DNA of 64,000 nt. Origin: Nitrosovibrio sp. Nv17. GTDB lineage: Bacteria > Pseudomonadota > Gammaproteobacteria > Burkholderiales > Nitrosomonadaceae. The stretch is taken from assembly GCF_900119085.1 (NCBI RefSeq), contig NZ_FPIQ01000012.1, positions 1 to 64,000 of the forward strand, read 5' to 3'. A program made the translations under genes and the position numbers. The notes below the pieces were generated by a model. It made no database searches. It was not told the origin of the DNA and worked only from the letters and a program-made list of their open reading frames with translations. Of the stretch, positions 28,160 to 37,641 are shown one piece after another; position 1 is the first letter of the stretch; each line of letters starts with the position of its first letter.

Positions 28160-28848
28160 CATCCGCTACCGGCATCAGTTCGCCGTCACCGCATTTCCAG
28201 GTCTGCCAGAAACTCGCCCGCCAGCAGTGGAAGGCTCGCTCCTCATCCTCGCCGCTGTTGTGGGCGCAGCGGTCGGTCAATGCCGAGAGCAGGTCGATGA
28301 GGATGGGAAAGATGACGATGCTGGAGTTGTCATTGCAGATATGGATGAGCGCAGGATAGCGCAGCTGCGTTGCTTCTCGCTTCCTGCTGGCAGGTGACGT
28401 CAAGGGCGTTCTCCTTCTGGAAGCTGGTTTTTCACGGGACGGCCACACGAAGGCACGCCAGCGCTCAGATCCTATTCAGGATGGTTGGGCGGCTGCCCAC
28501 GCGCGCATTTATTCCATACGCAAACCGAGGAAGAACCGGAATGGCGGAGGCCCAGGGGACAGATGGGCATGCCCGATCCGCATCGGCGTGGTGGCTTCGG
28601 GGTGGATGCCCGGTGCCACTGCTGCGATGTGTCGGATCAGGGGTGAGATGCAGGTGCCGGAAAGGGAGCCGGCGGCTGCAGCGCCGATGCCGCCCCGGGA
28701 TGCCGGTGAACGCCTGGCCGATTCCATGACGTCCATATGAACCGCTTTGCTACCGGCTGCATTCGGGCTTTGTCCCGGCTGCATTCAGGCGTTGCAAAGG
28801 ACATCGTTTTGGCGCATAAAAGCGGTTTTTACATCGGAGCAGCGTTCT
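28160..28848. other. 690-bp gap without a supported gene
   Basis: Between rpsT and the decarboxylase gene I find no open frame with a recognisable family, ribosome site and sensible ends. One minus-strand frame (about 28448 down into rpsT) contains an odd Trp/Cys-bearing stretch (AFHCWRASFWQTWKCG) but runs antisense through rpsT. It could be a decayed gene or chance. The right end holds a short direct repeat (28753-28786). Confidence 0.5.
28753..28786 (+). repeat. Pair of 12-bp direct repeats upstream of the decarboxylase gene
   Basis: CCGGCTGCATTC occurs at 28753-28764 and again at 28775-28786, 22 bp apart start to start (two helical turns), ending 62 bp before the decarboxylase ATG. Spacing and position would suit binding of a regulator to one face of the helix. 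Confidence 0.45.
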
Positions 28849-30828
28849 ATGAGGCGACCTGTCAGCCGGATTCTCGTCATCAACGACGAGAAGCTGATCC
28901 TCAAGGAGTTCATCAAGGGATTGAACGCCGCCGCCAAGTCGCTGGAAAATCCCCTGGGCATCACATTCTATGGCGTCACCACCGCCCGCGAGGCGTTGCA
29001 GGCGATCGAAGAGGATGGGGACATCCAGTCGGTGGTGGTGGACGATACGCTCTATACCCTGCGAAACGGCGGGAAGGATGCACGTGACCTCCAGATGACG
29101 GCGCTGACGCTGGTGCAGAAGATCAACCGGTTTCGTCCCGAGCTCGACATCTACATACTGATCGCCCAGGAAAAGGAGGACGAGGTCGTCGACGCGCTGT
29201 TCTCCGAAACGGTGGACGGCTATTTCTATCGCGAGGAGCGTGACTACCGCGGCATGTACCGCATTCTCAACGCCCAGCTCCAGGAGAAGGCGCGCACGCC
29301 GTTCTACGACCAGCTCAAGAACTATGTGCTGATGGCGAAGGATGCCTGGCACACCCCCGGGCACTCGTCCGGGGATTCGTTGCGCGACAGTCCCTGGGCC
29401 AGCGATTTCTACCAGTTCATCGGCGAGCACATCTTTCGCGCCGACCTGTCGGTATCGGTCCCGATGCTGGATTCTCTGATGGAGCCCCAGGGCGTGATCG
29501 CGGAGGCACAGAAGATCGCCGCCAAGGCATTCGGCGCGCGGCGCACCTTCTTCGCCACCAACGGCACCTCCACCGCGAACAAGGTGATATTCCAGACGCT
29601 GCTGGCGCCCGGCGAGAAATTGCTGCTGGATCGCAACTGCCACAAGTCGGTGCATCACGGCGTGGTGCTGTCCGGCGCGCATCCGATCTACCTGGATTCC
29701 TCGGTCAACAAGAAGTTCAGCGTATACGGCCCAGTGCCCAAGCGGATCCTGCTCGACGCCATCGAGGCGCATCCGGATGCGCAGGCGCTCATCCTCACCA
29801 GTTGCACCTACGATGGCCTGCGCTACGACCTGCCGCCCATCATCGAGGCTGCGCATGCCAGGGGAATCAAGGTCATCATCGACGAGGCCTGGTATGGCTT
29901 CGCCCGCTTTCATCCGGCCTTTCGCCCCACTGCGATGGAAGCAGGGGCGGACTACGCCACCCAGAGCACCCACAAGGTGCTGTCGGCGTTTTCCCAGTCC
30001 AGCATGATCCACGTCAACGATCCCGATTTCAGGGAGCATCTGTTTCGCGAGAACTTCAACATGCACACCTCCACCAGCCCGCAGTACAGCATGATCGCCA
30101 GCCTCGACGTGGCGCGCAAGCAGGCGACGCTGGAAGGATACAAACTGCTTTCGCGTACGCTGGAACTGGCGGAAGAAGTGCGCACACAGATCAATTCCAC
30201 CGGGGTCTTCCGTGTGCTGGAGTTGTCGGATCTGCTGCCCGAGGAAGTCAGGCACGACAACATCCAGCTGGATGCCACCAAGGTAACGGTCGACATCTCC
30301 CATTGCGGCTTCACGGTGGAGGATCTGATCCGGGAACTGTTCGAGCGCTACAACATCCAGGTCGAGAAGAGCACCTTCAATACCCTGACGCTGCTGCTCA
30401 CCATCGGCACCACCCGCAGCAAGGTTTCCCGGCTCTACGACGCATTGATGCGCATCGCCCGCGAGGGGCGCGCTCCCCGTCGGCTCTACCAGACGCCGGA
30501 GATTCCCGGTTTCACGGAACTGAGATATCTTCCGCGCGATGCGTTCTACTGCGGCGGCGAGCTGGCGCCGTTGCTCGATGAGCAGGAAAAGGTCAGCCAC
30601 GATCTGGACGGCAGGGTCTGCGCGGATCAGATCACTCCATACCCTCCCGGCATCCCCGTGCTGGTGCCGGGGCAGGTCATCACGCAGGCGGTGGTGCAGT
30701 ATCTCGTGGGCATGCTGCGTTCGCAGAAGCGGGTCGAAGTGCATGGCATCGTGTACGACGGATACCTGCCGTGCTTGCGGCTGCTGCGGGCATCAGAGGA
30801 AAAAGGCTTGAAAAAGCTGGTCAAATAG
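28849..30828 (+). CDS. Orn/Lys/Arg decarboxylase family protein (PLP-dependent)
   Basis: A 659-residue fold-type-I decarboxylase expected to make a polyamine or diamine (putrescine, agmatine or cadaverine). Domains: an N-terminal receiver-like wing domain (residues about 5-130), the large PLP domain with HTPGHSSGDS, FATNGTSTANKVIF, IDEAWYGFARFHP and the PLP-lysine motif STHKVLSAFSQSSMIHV, and a C-terminal domain with PYPPGIPVLVPGQ. Length is slightly below the E. coli inducible decarboxylases (about 710-755). Substrate cannot be fixed from sequence alone; the neighbouring argD, argF and argG point towards ornithine or arginine. ATG 28849 matches the family N-terminus. Confidence 0.9.
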   Translation: MRRPVSRILVINDEKLILKEFIKGLNAAAKSLENPLGITFYGVTTAREALQAIEEDGDIQSVVVDDTLYTLRNGGKDARDLQMTALTLVQKINRFRPELDIYILIAQEKEDEVVDALFSETVDGYFYREERDYRGMYRILNAQLQEKARTPFYDQLKNYVLMAKDAWHTPGHSSGDSLRDSPWASDFYQFIGEHIFRADLSVSVPMLDSLMEPQGVIAEAQKIAAKAFGARRTFFATNGTSTANKVIFQTLLAPGEKLLLDRNCHKSVHHGVVLSGAHPIYLDSSVNKKFSVYGPVPKRILLDAIEAHPDAQALILTSCTYDGLRYDLPPIIEAAHARGIKVIIDEAWYGFARFHPAFRPTAMEAGADYATQSTHKVLSAFSQSSMIHVNDPDFREHLFRENFNMHTSTSPQYSMIASLDVARKQATLEGYKLLSRTLELAEEVRTQINSTGVFRVLELSDLLPEEVRHDNIQLDATKVTVDISHCGFTVEDLIRELFERYNIQVEKSTFNTLTLLLTIGTTRSKVSRLYDALMRIAREGRAPRRLYQTPEIPGFTELRYLPRDAFYCGGELAPLLDEQEKVSHDLDGRVCADQITPYPPGIPVLVPGQVITQAVVQYLVGMLRSQKRVEVHGIVYDGYLPCLRLLRASEEKGLKKLVK

Positions 30829-30852
30829 GTAAAGATATGAGATTGTGCAAAC

Positions 30853-30872
30853 ACGGCGGCTGGGGCCGCCGT
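30853..30872. terminator. Hairpin after the decarboxylase gene
   Basis: ACGGCGGC (30853-30860) pairs with GCCGCCGT (30865-30872) around TGGG, 24 bp after the decarboxylase stop. There is no T-run on the plus strand. The remaining gap to argD (about 210 bp) shows no gene. Confidence 0.5.
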
Positions 30873-31084
30873 ACTGCATTCTGGATGCGGGAAACCCGCA
30901 GTCAAGGCCTGCCGTACGGGATTTCCTTCCGGTTTGAGGATTCGGATGCGTACCCTCCGAGTCCGGGCGCATCCCGTCCCGGGCGGGAATTCTTCGTTTA
31001 CCGTGTAAAAGGATATCGCAGTCCATGGTGCCATGTTTCCATGGGCGGTCAGCTGTCGAATCCAGAGTATGGAGTGGTGGATCC

Positions 31085-32257
31085 ATGTCAAGCTTGATGA
31101 ACACTTACCTGCAGCTTCCCGTCACGTTTGCGCGGGGAGAAGGGGTATGGCTGTGGGACGAAGCAGGGAAGCGCTATCTCGATGCCCTGGCAGGGGTCGC
31201 CGTGTGCGGCCTGGGCCACTGTCATCCCCGGCTGGTCGCGGCGATCTGCACGCAGGCCAGGACCCTGATGCATACCTCCAATCTGTACCATATTGGTCGG
31301 CAGGAGCAATTGGCCGAGAGACTGGTGACATTGTCGGGCATGGACAATGCCTTCTTCTGCAACTCGGGCGCGGAGGCGAACGAGGCGGCGATCAAGCTGG
31401 CAAGGCTCTACGGTCACGGCCGAAGCATCGACCAGCCCACGATCATCGTCATGGAAAAATCCTTTCACGGACGCACCATGGCAACCCTGACCGCCAGCGG
31501 CAACCGCAAGGTGCAGGCGGGTTTCGAACCGCTGCTGACGGGGTTCGCGCGGGGTCCCTACAATGATCTGGACGCCGTGACGCAGGTGGGCGTGCACAAC
31601 AAGAACGTGGTTGCGATACTGGTGGAGCCTTATCAGGGAGAGGGCGGTGTCAACGTTCCCGAAGCGAACTATCTGCAGGGGTTGCGCAGCCTGTGCGACC
31701 GGAACGGCTGGCTGCTGATGCTGGACGAGGTGCAGTGCGGCATCGGCCGCAGCGGCAAGTGGTTCGCGTTCCAGCACAGCGACATCATGCCGGACGTCAT
31801 TACCCTTGCGAAAGGACTGGGCTCCGGGGTCCCCATCGGTGCCTGCCTGGCGAAAGGTGCTGCCGCCACGGTCTTCGGGCCCGGCAATCATGCCTCGACC
31901 TTTGGCGGCAATCCGCTGGTCTGTGCCGCCGCACTGACCACCCTCGAAGTCATCGAGGAAGAGAACCTGCTGGAGAACGCGAGGGCGGTGGGGGACTTCA
32001 TACGCGGCACACTCAGGGAGCGGCTGCTTGGCTTGCCCGGCGTGCAGCAGATTCGCGGGCAGGGGCTGATGATCGGGCTCGAGCTGTCCCGCCCGTGCGG
32101 CGAACTGGTGCGAAAAGCGCTGGACCAGGGATTGCTGATCAATGTCACGTCGGATAAGGTGGTGCGTCTGCTCCCTCCCCTCGTGATGCGGCGCAGCGAG
32201 GCGGAGCAGGTGGTGGATACCCTGGTCGCGCTGGTGGAAGCGTTCCTGGCGAAGTGA
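31085..32257 (+). CDS. argD: Acetylornithine/succinyldiaminopimelate aminotransferase
   Basis: PLP aminotransferase of arginine (and often lysine) biosynthesis, 390 residues. Motifs: FFCNSGAEANEAAIKLAR, MEKSFHGRTMATLTASGN, MLDEVQCGIGRSGKWFA, and the PLP lysine in ITLAKGLGSGVPIGA. ATG 31085 gives the family-standard N-terminus (MSSLMNTYLQLPVTFARGEG). It starts the argD-argF-argG run; spacing to argF is 42 bp. Confidence 0.95.
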   Translation: MSSLMNTYLQLPVTFARGEGVWLWDEAGKRYLDALAGVAVCGLGHCHPRLVAAICTQARTLMHTSNLYHIGRQEQLAERLVTLSGMDNAFFCNSGAEANEAAIKLARLYGHGRSIDQPTIIVMEKSFHGRTMATLTASGNRKVQAGFEPLLTGFARGPYNDLDAVTQVGVHNKNVVAILVEPYQGEGGVNVPEANYLQGLRSLCDRNGWLLMLDEVQCGIGRSGKWFAFQHSDIMPDVITLAKGLGSGVPIGACLAKGAAATVFGPGNHASTFGGNPLVCAAALTTLEVIEEENLLENARAVGDFIRGTLRERLLGLPGVQQIRGQGLMIGLELSRPCGELVRKALDQGLLINVTSDKVVRLLPPLVMRRSEAEQVVDTLVALVEAFLAK

Positions 32258-32299
32258 GTCGACGGATGGATCCTGTCGCCCGGCTATCCATGTGAAATT

Positions 32300-33253
32300 A
32301 TGATGCAGGTCAATCATTTCTTGCAGTTCAACGATTTTTCCCGGGAAGAGTTCGAGTACTTGTTCGAGCGCACCCGGTGGATCAAGCATGAATTCAAGCA
32401 GTATCGGCGCTACTGGCCGCTGGTGGACCGCACCATGGCGATGATCTTCGACAAGCACTCGACCCGCACCCGCCTGTCGTTCGAGGCGGGTATGCACCAG
32501 CTCGGGGGGGCGGCGATCTACCTCTCCATGCGCGATACTCAGCTGGGTCGCGGCGAACCGGTGGAGGACGCGGCGCGCGTCATCTCGCGCATGGTGGACA
32601 TCGTCATGATCCGTACTCACGAGCACGACATTGTCCGGCGGTTTGCGGCGCACTCGCGGGTTCCCGTCATCAATGGATTGACCGACGAGTATCATCCCTG
32701 CCAGATCATGGGCGACATCTTCACGTTCATCGAGCACAGCGGCAGCATTTCCGGCAAGACGGTGGCCTGGATCGGGGATTCGAACAATGTCTGCAACACC
32801 TGGCTGCAGGCGGCGGAGATATTCGACTTCAACGTGCACGTCTCGACCCCGCCCGGCTACGAAGTCGAGCCGGAGCGCGCGGGGCTCTATGGCACCGATC
32901 ATTACGAGGAGTTCGCCGATCCACATGACGCCGTACGGGATGCCGACCTGGTCACCACGGACGTGTGGACCAGCATGGGCTTCGAGGCCGAGACCGAGGA
33001 GCGCAAGAAGGACTTCGCCGATTTCCGCGTGGACAGCGAGATGATGGCGTGTGCGAGGAAGAGTACGGTATTCATGCACTGCCTTCCCGCGCATCGGGGA
33101 GAAGAGGTGGAGGCGGCGGTAATCGACGGACCGCAGTCGATTGTCTGGGAAGAGGCCGAGAACCGATTGCATACCCAGAAGGCGCTGATGGAATACCTGC
33201 TCCTGGGGCGCGTGGACGATCCTGCCGGGCCATCCCCTGTTACGGGCAACTGA
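32300..33253 (+). CDS. argF: Ornithine carbamoyltransferase
   Basis: Forms citrulline from ornithine and carbamoyl phosphate. The 317 residues contain the carbamoyl-phosphate site HSTRTRLSFEAGMHQLGG, the HPCQIMGDIFT segment and the ornithine loop HCLPAHRGEEVE. Length is standard. It lies between argD and argG on the same strand. Confidence 0.96.
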   Translation: MMQVNHFLQFNDFSREEFEYLFERTRWIKHEFKQYRRYWPLVDRTMAMIFDKHSTRTRLSFEAGMHQLGGAAIYLSMRDTQLGRGEPVEDAARVISRMVDIVMIRTHEHDIVRRFAAHSRVPVINGLTDEYHPCQIMGDIFTFIEHSGSISGKTVAWIGDSNNVCNTWLQAAEIFDFNVHVSTPPGYEVEPERAGLYGTDHYEEFADPHDAVRDADLVTTDVWTSMGFEAETEERKKDFADFRVDSEMMACARKSTVFMHCLPAHRGEEVEAAVIDGPQSIVWEEAENRLHTQKALMEYLLLGRVDDPAGPSPVTGN

Positions 33254-33296
33254 ATCACATGCGTGAACCGGCTATTCATTACTCAGCGAGCGTGGC

Positions 33297-34532
33297 ATGA
33301 AGAGAAGAAAGGGCAAGTCGGGGGTGGATAAGGTCGTTCTGGCCTTCTCCGGAGGGCTGGACACCTCGGTGATCCTGAAGTGGCTGCAGGATACGTACGG
33401 CTGCGAGGTCGTCACGTTCACCGCCGACATCGGCCAGGGAGAGGAAGTGGAACCTGCCCGTGCGAAGGCCAGGAAGCTCGGGGTGAAGGAGATCTACATC
33501 GACGATCTGCGCGAGGAGTTCGTGCGCGACTTCGTCTTCCCCATGTTCCGGGCGAATACGATCTACGAGGGCGAGTATCTGCTCGGCACCAGCATCGCGC
33601 GTCCGCTGATCGCCAAGCGCCAGATCGAGATCGCGCGCGAGACCGGTGCCGATGCGGTGGCGCATGGAGCGACCGGAAAGGGCAACGATCAGGTGCGTTT
33701 CGAGCTTGGCTACTACGCACTGCAGCCCGACATTCGCGTGATCGCCCCGTGGCGGGAGTGGGATCTGACCTCCCGGGAGCGGTTGCTGGATTACGCGAAG
33801 CAGCACGGGATCCCGGTGGAGATGAAGAAGAGGAAGGGCTCTCCCTACAGCATGGATGCCAACCTGCTGCACATTTCCTACGAGGGCCGCATCCTGGAGG
33901 ACCCCGCCCGGGAACCGGAGGAGTCGATGTGGCGCTGGAGCGTTTCCCCCGAGCAGGCCCCGGACGAGGCGGAATACCTCGATCTGGAGTTCAGCCGGGG
34001 CGACATCGTGGCGCTGAACGGCGAGGGACTGTCTCCCGCGCACGTGCTTGCCCGGCTGAACCAGCTGGGGGGGAGGCACGGCATCGGGCGCCTGGATCTG
34101 GTCGAGAACCGCTACGTCGGCATGAAATCGCGCGGCTGCTACGAAACGCCCGGCGGCACCATCATGCTGCGGGCCCATCGGGCCATCGAGTCCCTCACGC
34201 TCGACCGGGAGGTGGCGCATCTGAAGGACGAACTGATGCCGCGCTATGCTGCCCTCATCTACAACGGCTACTGGTGGAGCCCGGAACGCAGGCTGCTGCA
34301 AGGCATGATCGATGCGTCCCAGGAAACGGTGAACGGCCGGGTGCGGGTCAAGCTCTACAAAGGGAATGTGACCGTGGTTGGGCGCGATTCCTCGACGGAT
34401 TCGCTGTTCGATGCCCGCATCGCCACCTTCGAGGATGACGAAGGCGCCTACAACCAGGCCGATGCGGCCGGATTCATCAAGCTGAATGCCCTGCGCATGC
34501 GCATTGCGGGAAACATGAAGAGCAGGGGATGA
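33297..34532 (+). CDS. argG: Argininosuccinate synthase
   Basis: Joins citrulline and aspartate using ATP. The 411-residue protein begins with the PP-loop [20 protein letters not shown] and contains [34 protein letters not shown] and [19 protein letters not shown]. Start ATG 33297 follows the argF stop by 43 bp. argH is not in the window. Confidence 0.97.
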   Translation: MKRRKGKSGVDKVVLAFSGGLDTSVILKWLQDTYGCEVVTFTADIGQGEEVEPARAKARKLGVKEIYIDDLREEFVRDFVFPMFRANTIYEGEYLLGTSIARPLIAKRQIEIARETGADAVAHGATGKGNDQVRFELGYYALQPDIRVIAPWREWDLTSRERLLDYAKQHGIPVEMKKRKGSPYSMDANLLHISYEGRILEDPAREPEESMWRWSVSPEQAPDEAEYLDLEFSRGDIVALNGEGLSPAHVLARLNQLGGRHGIGRLDLVENRYVGMKSRGCYETPGGTIMLRAHRAIESLTLDREVAHLKDELMPRYAALIYNGYWWSPERRLLQGMIDASQETVNGRVRVKLYKGNVTVVGRDSSTDSLFDARIATFEDDEGAYNQADAAGFIKLNALRMRIAGNMKSRG

Positions 34533-34596
34533 TCGAGGCTTCTGCCCGGGCCATCATCGTGCCGGGCGGGCAATGCCGGGAGGGAGGCGCGGACGT

Positions 34597-35082
34597 ATGC
34601 CATCATTCGACATCGTTTCGGAAGTGGACGGGCAGGAGATCAGGAATGCGGTCGACCAGGCCAACAAGGAGGTCGGCACACGCTTCGACTTCAAGGGCTC
34701 CGATGCGCGCGTGGAGCAGTCGGGCCACACGTTGACGTTGTACGCGGACGACGGTTTCAAGCTGGACCAGGTGGGGGATATCCTGATGGGAAAGCTGACC
34801 CGGCGCGGCGTCGACGTGCGCTGCCTGGACAGGGGTGCGACCGAAAAGATCGGGGGCAACAAGGTCAGGCAGCAGATCACGGTCAGGACCGGGATAGAGA
34901 CCGATCTGGCGAAGAGGATCGTCAGGCTGGTCAAGGACAGCAAGCTCAAGGTGCAGGGCAGCATCCAGGGCGACGCGGTGCGCATTTCGGGTGCGAAGCG
35001 CGATACCCTGCAGGAAGCGATACAGCTGGTCAAGAAGTCCGTGACCGACTTTCCGTTGCAGTTCCAGAACTTCCGGGAATGA
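34597..35082 (+). CDS. YajQ family nucleotide-binding protein
   Basis: A 161-residue protein of the YajQ/UPF0234 family ([49 protein letters not shown] at the end). Members bind nucleotides or cyclic-di-GMP (shown in Xanthomonas) and may act as regulators. ATG 34597 is the family start; an upstream ATG adds eight non-family residues. Confidence 0.94.
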   Translation: MPSFDIVSEVDGQEIRNAVDQANKEVGTRFDFKGSDARVEQSGHTLTLYADDGFKLDQVGDILMGKLTRRGVDVRCLDRGATEKIGGNKVRQQITVRTGIETDLAKRIVRLVKDSKLKVQGSIQGDAVRISGAKRDTLQEAIQLVKKSVTDFPLQFQNFRE

Positions 35083-35089
35083 ATCGCTC

Positions 35090-35106
35090 CGATGCAGGCT
35101 GCATCG
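35090..35106. terminator. Hairpin between convergent yajQ and the amidotransferase gene
   Basis: CGATGCA (35090-35096) pairs with TGCATCG (35100-35106) around GGC, filling the short gap between the two converging stops. No T-run. Confidence 0.4.
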
Positions 35107-35820
35107 TCATCTTGGAGGTCGGCGCAGGCCGGTGATCCACCTGCCGTACAGGCGGCGGGCGACCTGTTGCAGGGCCGATATACGCTGAAGCAGGTCTATC
35201 TGCATCGCTTCAGCCGACTGAACCGCGGGCCCGGGGTAGGCGGTGATTTCGTCGGCCCCTGCGCGGCACCAGGTCCGGACCATCTCTTCCGTCATTTCCA
35301 CATGGCACTGCAGGCCCAGGTGCGCCCCCAGCGCGAACGCCTGGTTGGGGCAGTAGGGGCTGGAAAACAGGCGGACAGCGCCACTTGGAAGGGTAAAGCT
35401 TTCCCCATGCCAATGAAAGGGCTCGAAGGCGGACAGATCGCCGAGCCAGGCGCGCGCCACAGGGTGGTCGGCAACGTCGACCCGGCCCCAGCCCAGTTCC
35501 CTGGAAGGATCCCTGTCCACTCTTGCGCCCAGCGCCTTGGCCATCAGTTGCCCGCCCAGGCAGTGGCCCAGCACCGGGATGTCGCCGGCCACGGCCTCCC
35601 GGATCAGCGCGAGCACCGGTGCGATCCAGGGAAGATTGTCGTTCACGCTCATGGGTCCTCCCATGAATACCAGCCCGCTGAACGATGTTGCCCGATCCGC
35701 AGGTACCTCGCCGGCATCGATCCTGATGAGCTGCCAGGGGATCGCGTGCAGATCTAGAAAGGTCGACAGGTAGCCTGGACCCTCGATGGAGGCGTGCCTG
35801 AAGATGGCGACGGGTTTCAC
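35107..35820 (-). CDS. Class I glutamine amidotransferase-like protein
   Basis: A 237-residue stand-alone GATase1 domain. The nucleophile elbow GHCLGGQ and the His-Glu pair in QCHVEMTEE complete the catalytic triad; FMGGPMSVND is the oxyanion region. Such proteins are annotated as GMP-synthase-like; some hydrolyse gamma-glutamyl compounds. Partner and substrate are not evident. It lies 24 bp downstream of the FecR-domain gene on the same strand. Confidence 0.9.
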   Translation of the reverse strand: MKPVAIFRHASIEGPGYLSTFLDLHAIPWQLIRIDAGEVPADRATSFSGLVFMGGPMSVNDNLPWIAPVLALIREAVAGDIPVLGHCLGGQLMAKALGARVDRDPSRELGWGRVDVADHPVARAWLGDLSAFEPFHWHGESFTLPSGAVRLFSSPYCPNQAFALGAHLGLQCHVEMTEEMVRTWCRAGADEITAYPGPAVQSAEAMQIDLLQRISALQQVARRLYGRWITGLRRPPR

Positions 35821-35844
35821 GGAAATGGTATCGATTCCTCCTGG

Positions 35845-36363
35845 CTACCGGCGGCGCCAGGGTGCGATGTCCGCATCCGGAATCACACGCTGTCCAATGA
35901 TGTTGGTATTGCTGAAGTCTGCCCGCTCGTGCGCGCCGACGAGATACATGTTGTTTCCGATGCGAATCTCGATCTGTCCGCTCGCCACGGCGACGCTGCC
36001 GCCCCCCGGGTGTTTGCTGATGGTGAAGCGTGTACCGAGGTCGCGGATGTGAGCGGTACCCACCTTGATCTGCAACGTGCCCGGGTTTGCGCCCCTGACA
36101 TCGAAGTATGCGTTGCCGCGCAGCAGTTCGATGTGAGGAGGATGGGTGTCACTGACAGTTACGCTGCTGTCCGTATCCAGGCTGACATCGATTTCCGGGT
36201 TGGCTGCGAAGGTGATACGTTCTCCCGGCAAGGTCTCGTGCAGCCGTGTTGCCGAGGGGCTGGCGATGAGCCAGGACATGATCCCCAGGAACGCCGCCGT
36301 GGCGAGGATACAGAGGTTGATCAGGAGTCCCCGCCAGCTGCGTAACCGTATCACCGTGGGCAT
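35845..36363 (-). CDS. FecR-domain membrane protein, short form
   Basis: A 172-residue protein with one N-terminal membrane helix (LLINLCILATAAFLGIMSWLIA) and a periplasmic FecR domain (VSLDTDSSVTVS, IELLRGNAYFDVRG, GTAHIRDLGTRFTIS, SVAVASGQIEI). Full-length FecR anti-sigma regulators are about 320 residues with a cytoplasmic DUF4880 part and a C-terminal signal-binding domain; both are missing here. No FecI sigma factor or TonB receptor is adjacent. It is either a specialised short protein or an eroded regulator. It lies 95 bp after exbD and is possibly cotranscribed with the TonB cluster. Confidence 0.82.
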   Translation of the reverse strand: MPTVIRLRSWRGLLINLCILATAAFLGIMSWLIASPSATRLHETLPGERITFAANPEIDVSLDTDSSVTVSDTHPPHIELLRGNAYFDVRGANPGTLQIKVGTAHIRDLGTRFTISKHPGGGSVAVASGQIEIRIGNNMYLVGAHERADFSNTNIIGQRVIPDADIAPWRRR

Positions 36364-36458
36364 GTCGTCATGGTCGCGTCGATGAACACATTTCCAGGGG
36401 CAGCTCAGCGCAGGATCGTCGCGGGATCAGGCGCGCATGAGCCAGCTATTCGATCATG

Positions 36459-36884
36459 CTACTCATCCAGTACCGCCGGATCCGTCACGAATCCGATTCG
36501 AACCAGTCCGGCCTTGGCCGCGATGGACATGACGCGCGCCACGTGCTCGTAGTGGACGTGCCCGTCCGCGCGTATATGAAGCTCAACATTGGGATCGTGC
36601 TGCACCGTTGCGGCAAATCGTGGCGCGAGCTGGTCCAGGGTGACGGCCTCTCCATTCCAGTAGAGACTCGCATCCTCGCGGATGCCGAATTCAACATGCT
36701 CCGGCTTGGTGATGTTCGGACTGCTCGTCGCCTTGGGCAGATCCACCTTGACCGAGTGTGTCAGCAGGGGTGCGGTGATGATGAAGATCACCAGCAGCAC
36801 CAGCATCACATCCACCAGCGGCACCACATTGATCTCGGTCATGGGAGCCTGCGCGCTGCTCCCGTTCACGCCGCCAAATGCCAT
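36459..36884 (-). CDS. exbD: Biopolymer transport protein ExbD (second copy)
   Basis: A 141-residue protein: short cytoplasmic N-terminus, a helix with the conserved aspartate (INVVPLVDVMLVLLVIFIIT) and a periplasmic domain. Its ATG overlaps the exbB stop by one base (TAATG), so translation is coupled. It completes the TonB-ExbB-ExbD energy-coupling complex together with the two upstream genes. Confidence 0.94.
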   Translation of the reverse strand: MAFGGVNGSSAQAPMTEINVVPLVDVMLVLLVIFIITAPLLTHSVKVDLPKATSSPNITKPEHVEFGIREDASLYWNGEAVTLDQLAPRFAATVQHDPNVELHIRADGHVHYEHVARVMSIAAKAGLVRIGFVTDPAVLDE

Positions 36885-37636
36885 TATGGCCTCCTGTCCC
36901 CAGGTGCGGCCGCCGGAGCGACGATGCGCAACTGCCGTTCGTCTTCCGCGGAACTATTGGCCTTGGTGCCCACAGCAATCAGCACGAACAGGTCATGCGC
37001 GAAGGTGTCGAGGCGTGCCAGCCAGATGCGGTTGCGGCGCACGAACGTATTGTAAGCCAGTACCGCCGGGATCGCCACCGCCAATCCCAGCGCCGTCATG
37101 ATCAGCGCCTCGCCCACCGGGCCCGCCACTTTGTCGAGAGTGCCCTGGCCGGACAGGCCGATCTGCACCAGCGCGTGATAGATGCCCCACACCGTGCCGA
37201 ACAGCCCGATGTAGGGTGCGGCGGAGCCTGCGGAGGCAATCACCGTCAGGCCGTTTTCGACACGGGTCGCTTCCTGGTCCAGACCGTTGCGCAACACGCG
37301 GGTGATGAACTCGCTCGTTCCGCCCGCTGCTGCCAGCTTCTGCACGCCGTGCTTCTCGGAATCGGCCGCGGCGTTCATGGCCAGTTGCGCAAGCTGGGCA
37401 AACGCATTGTCATCGGGGCAGTTCTTCAGGGTCGAATTGACCTCCTGCAGGGAACTCGCACTCCAGAAGTGCTTGAGGAAGACTTCCGCGCGCTGCCGGG
37501 CCAGGTAGTTGGAAATGCCCTTGGTCAGTATGAGATACCAGCTCGACACCGAGAGGGCCAGCAGAAGCGCCAGCACACTGATTCCCACCGCGTCCAGCTG
37601 GGCGAGAAAATTCGAAAACCCCATACCCTGTTCCAT
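36884..37636 (-). CDS. exbB: MotA/TolQ/ExbB proton-channel family protein (second copy)
   Basis: A 250-residue ExbB with three membrane segments; the signature AAPYIGLFGTVWGIYHALV and the C-terminal ALGLAVAIPAVLAYN are typical. Its longer N-terminal region distinguishes it from the first copy near 19.4 kb. It lies 5 bp after tonB. Confidence 0.94.
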   Translation of the reverse strand: MEQGMGFSNFLAQLDAVGISVLALLLALSVSSWYLILTKGISNYLARQRAEVFLKHFWSASSLQEVNSTLKNCPDDNAFAQLAQLAMNAAADSEKHGVQKLAAAGGTSEFITRVLRNGLDQEATRVENGLTVIASAGSAAPYIGLFGTVWGIYHALVQIGLSGQGTLDKVAGPVGEALIMTALGLAVAIPAVLAYNTFVRRNRIWLARLDTFAHDLFVLIAVGTKANSSAEDERQLRIVAPAAAPGDRRP

Positions 37637-37641
37637 AGAAA

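Noticed and set aside
28750-30744. 664-codon minus-strand frame within the decarboxylase gene
   Set aside because: Shadow of the decarboxylase; the plus-strand reading has all catalytic motifs.
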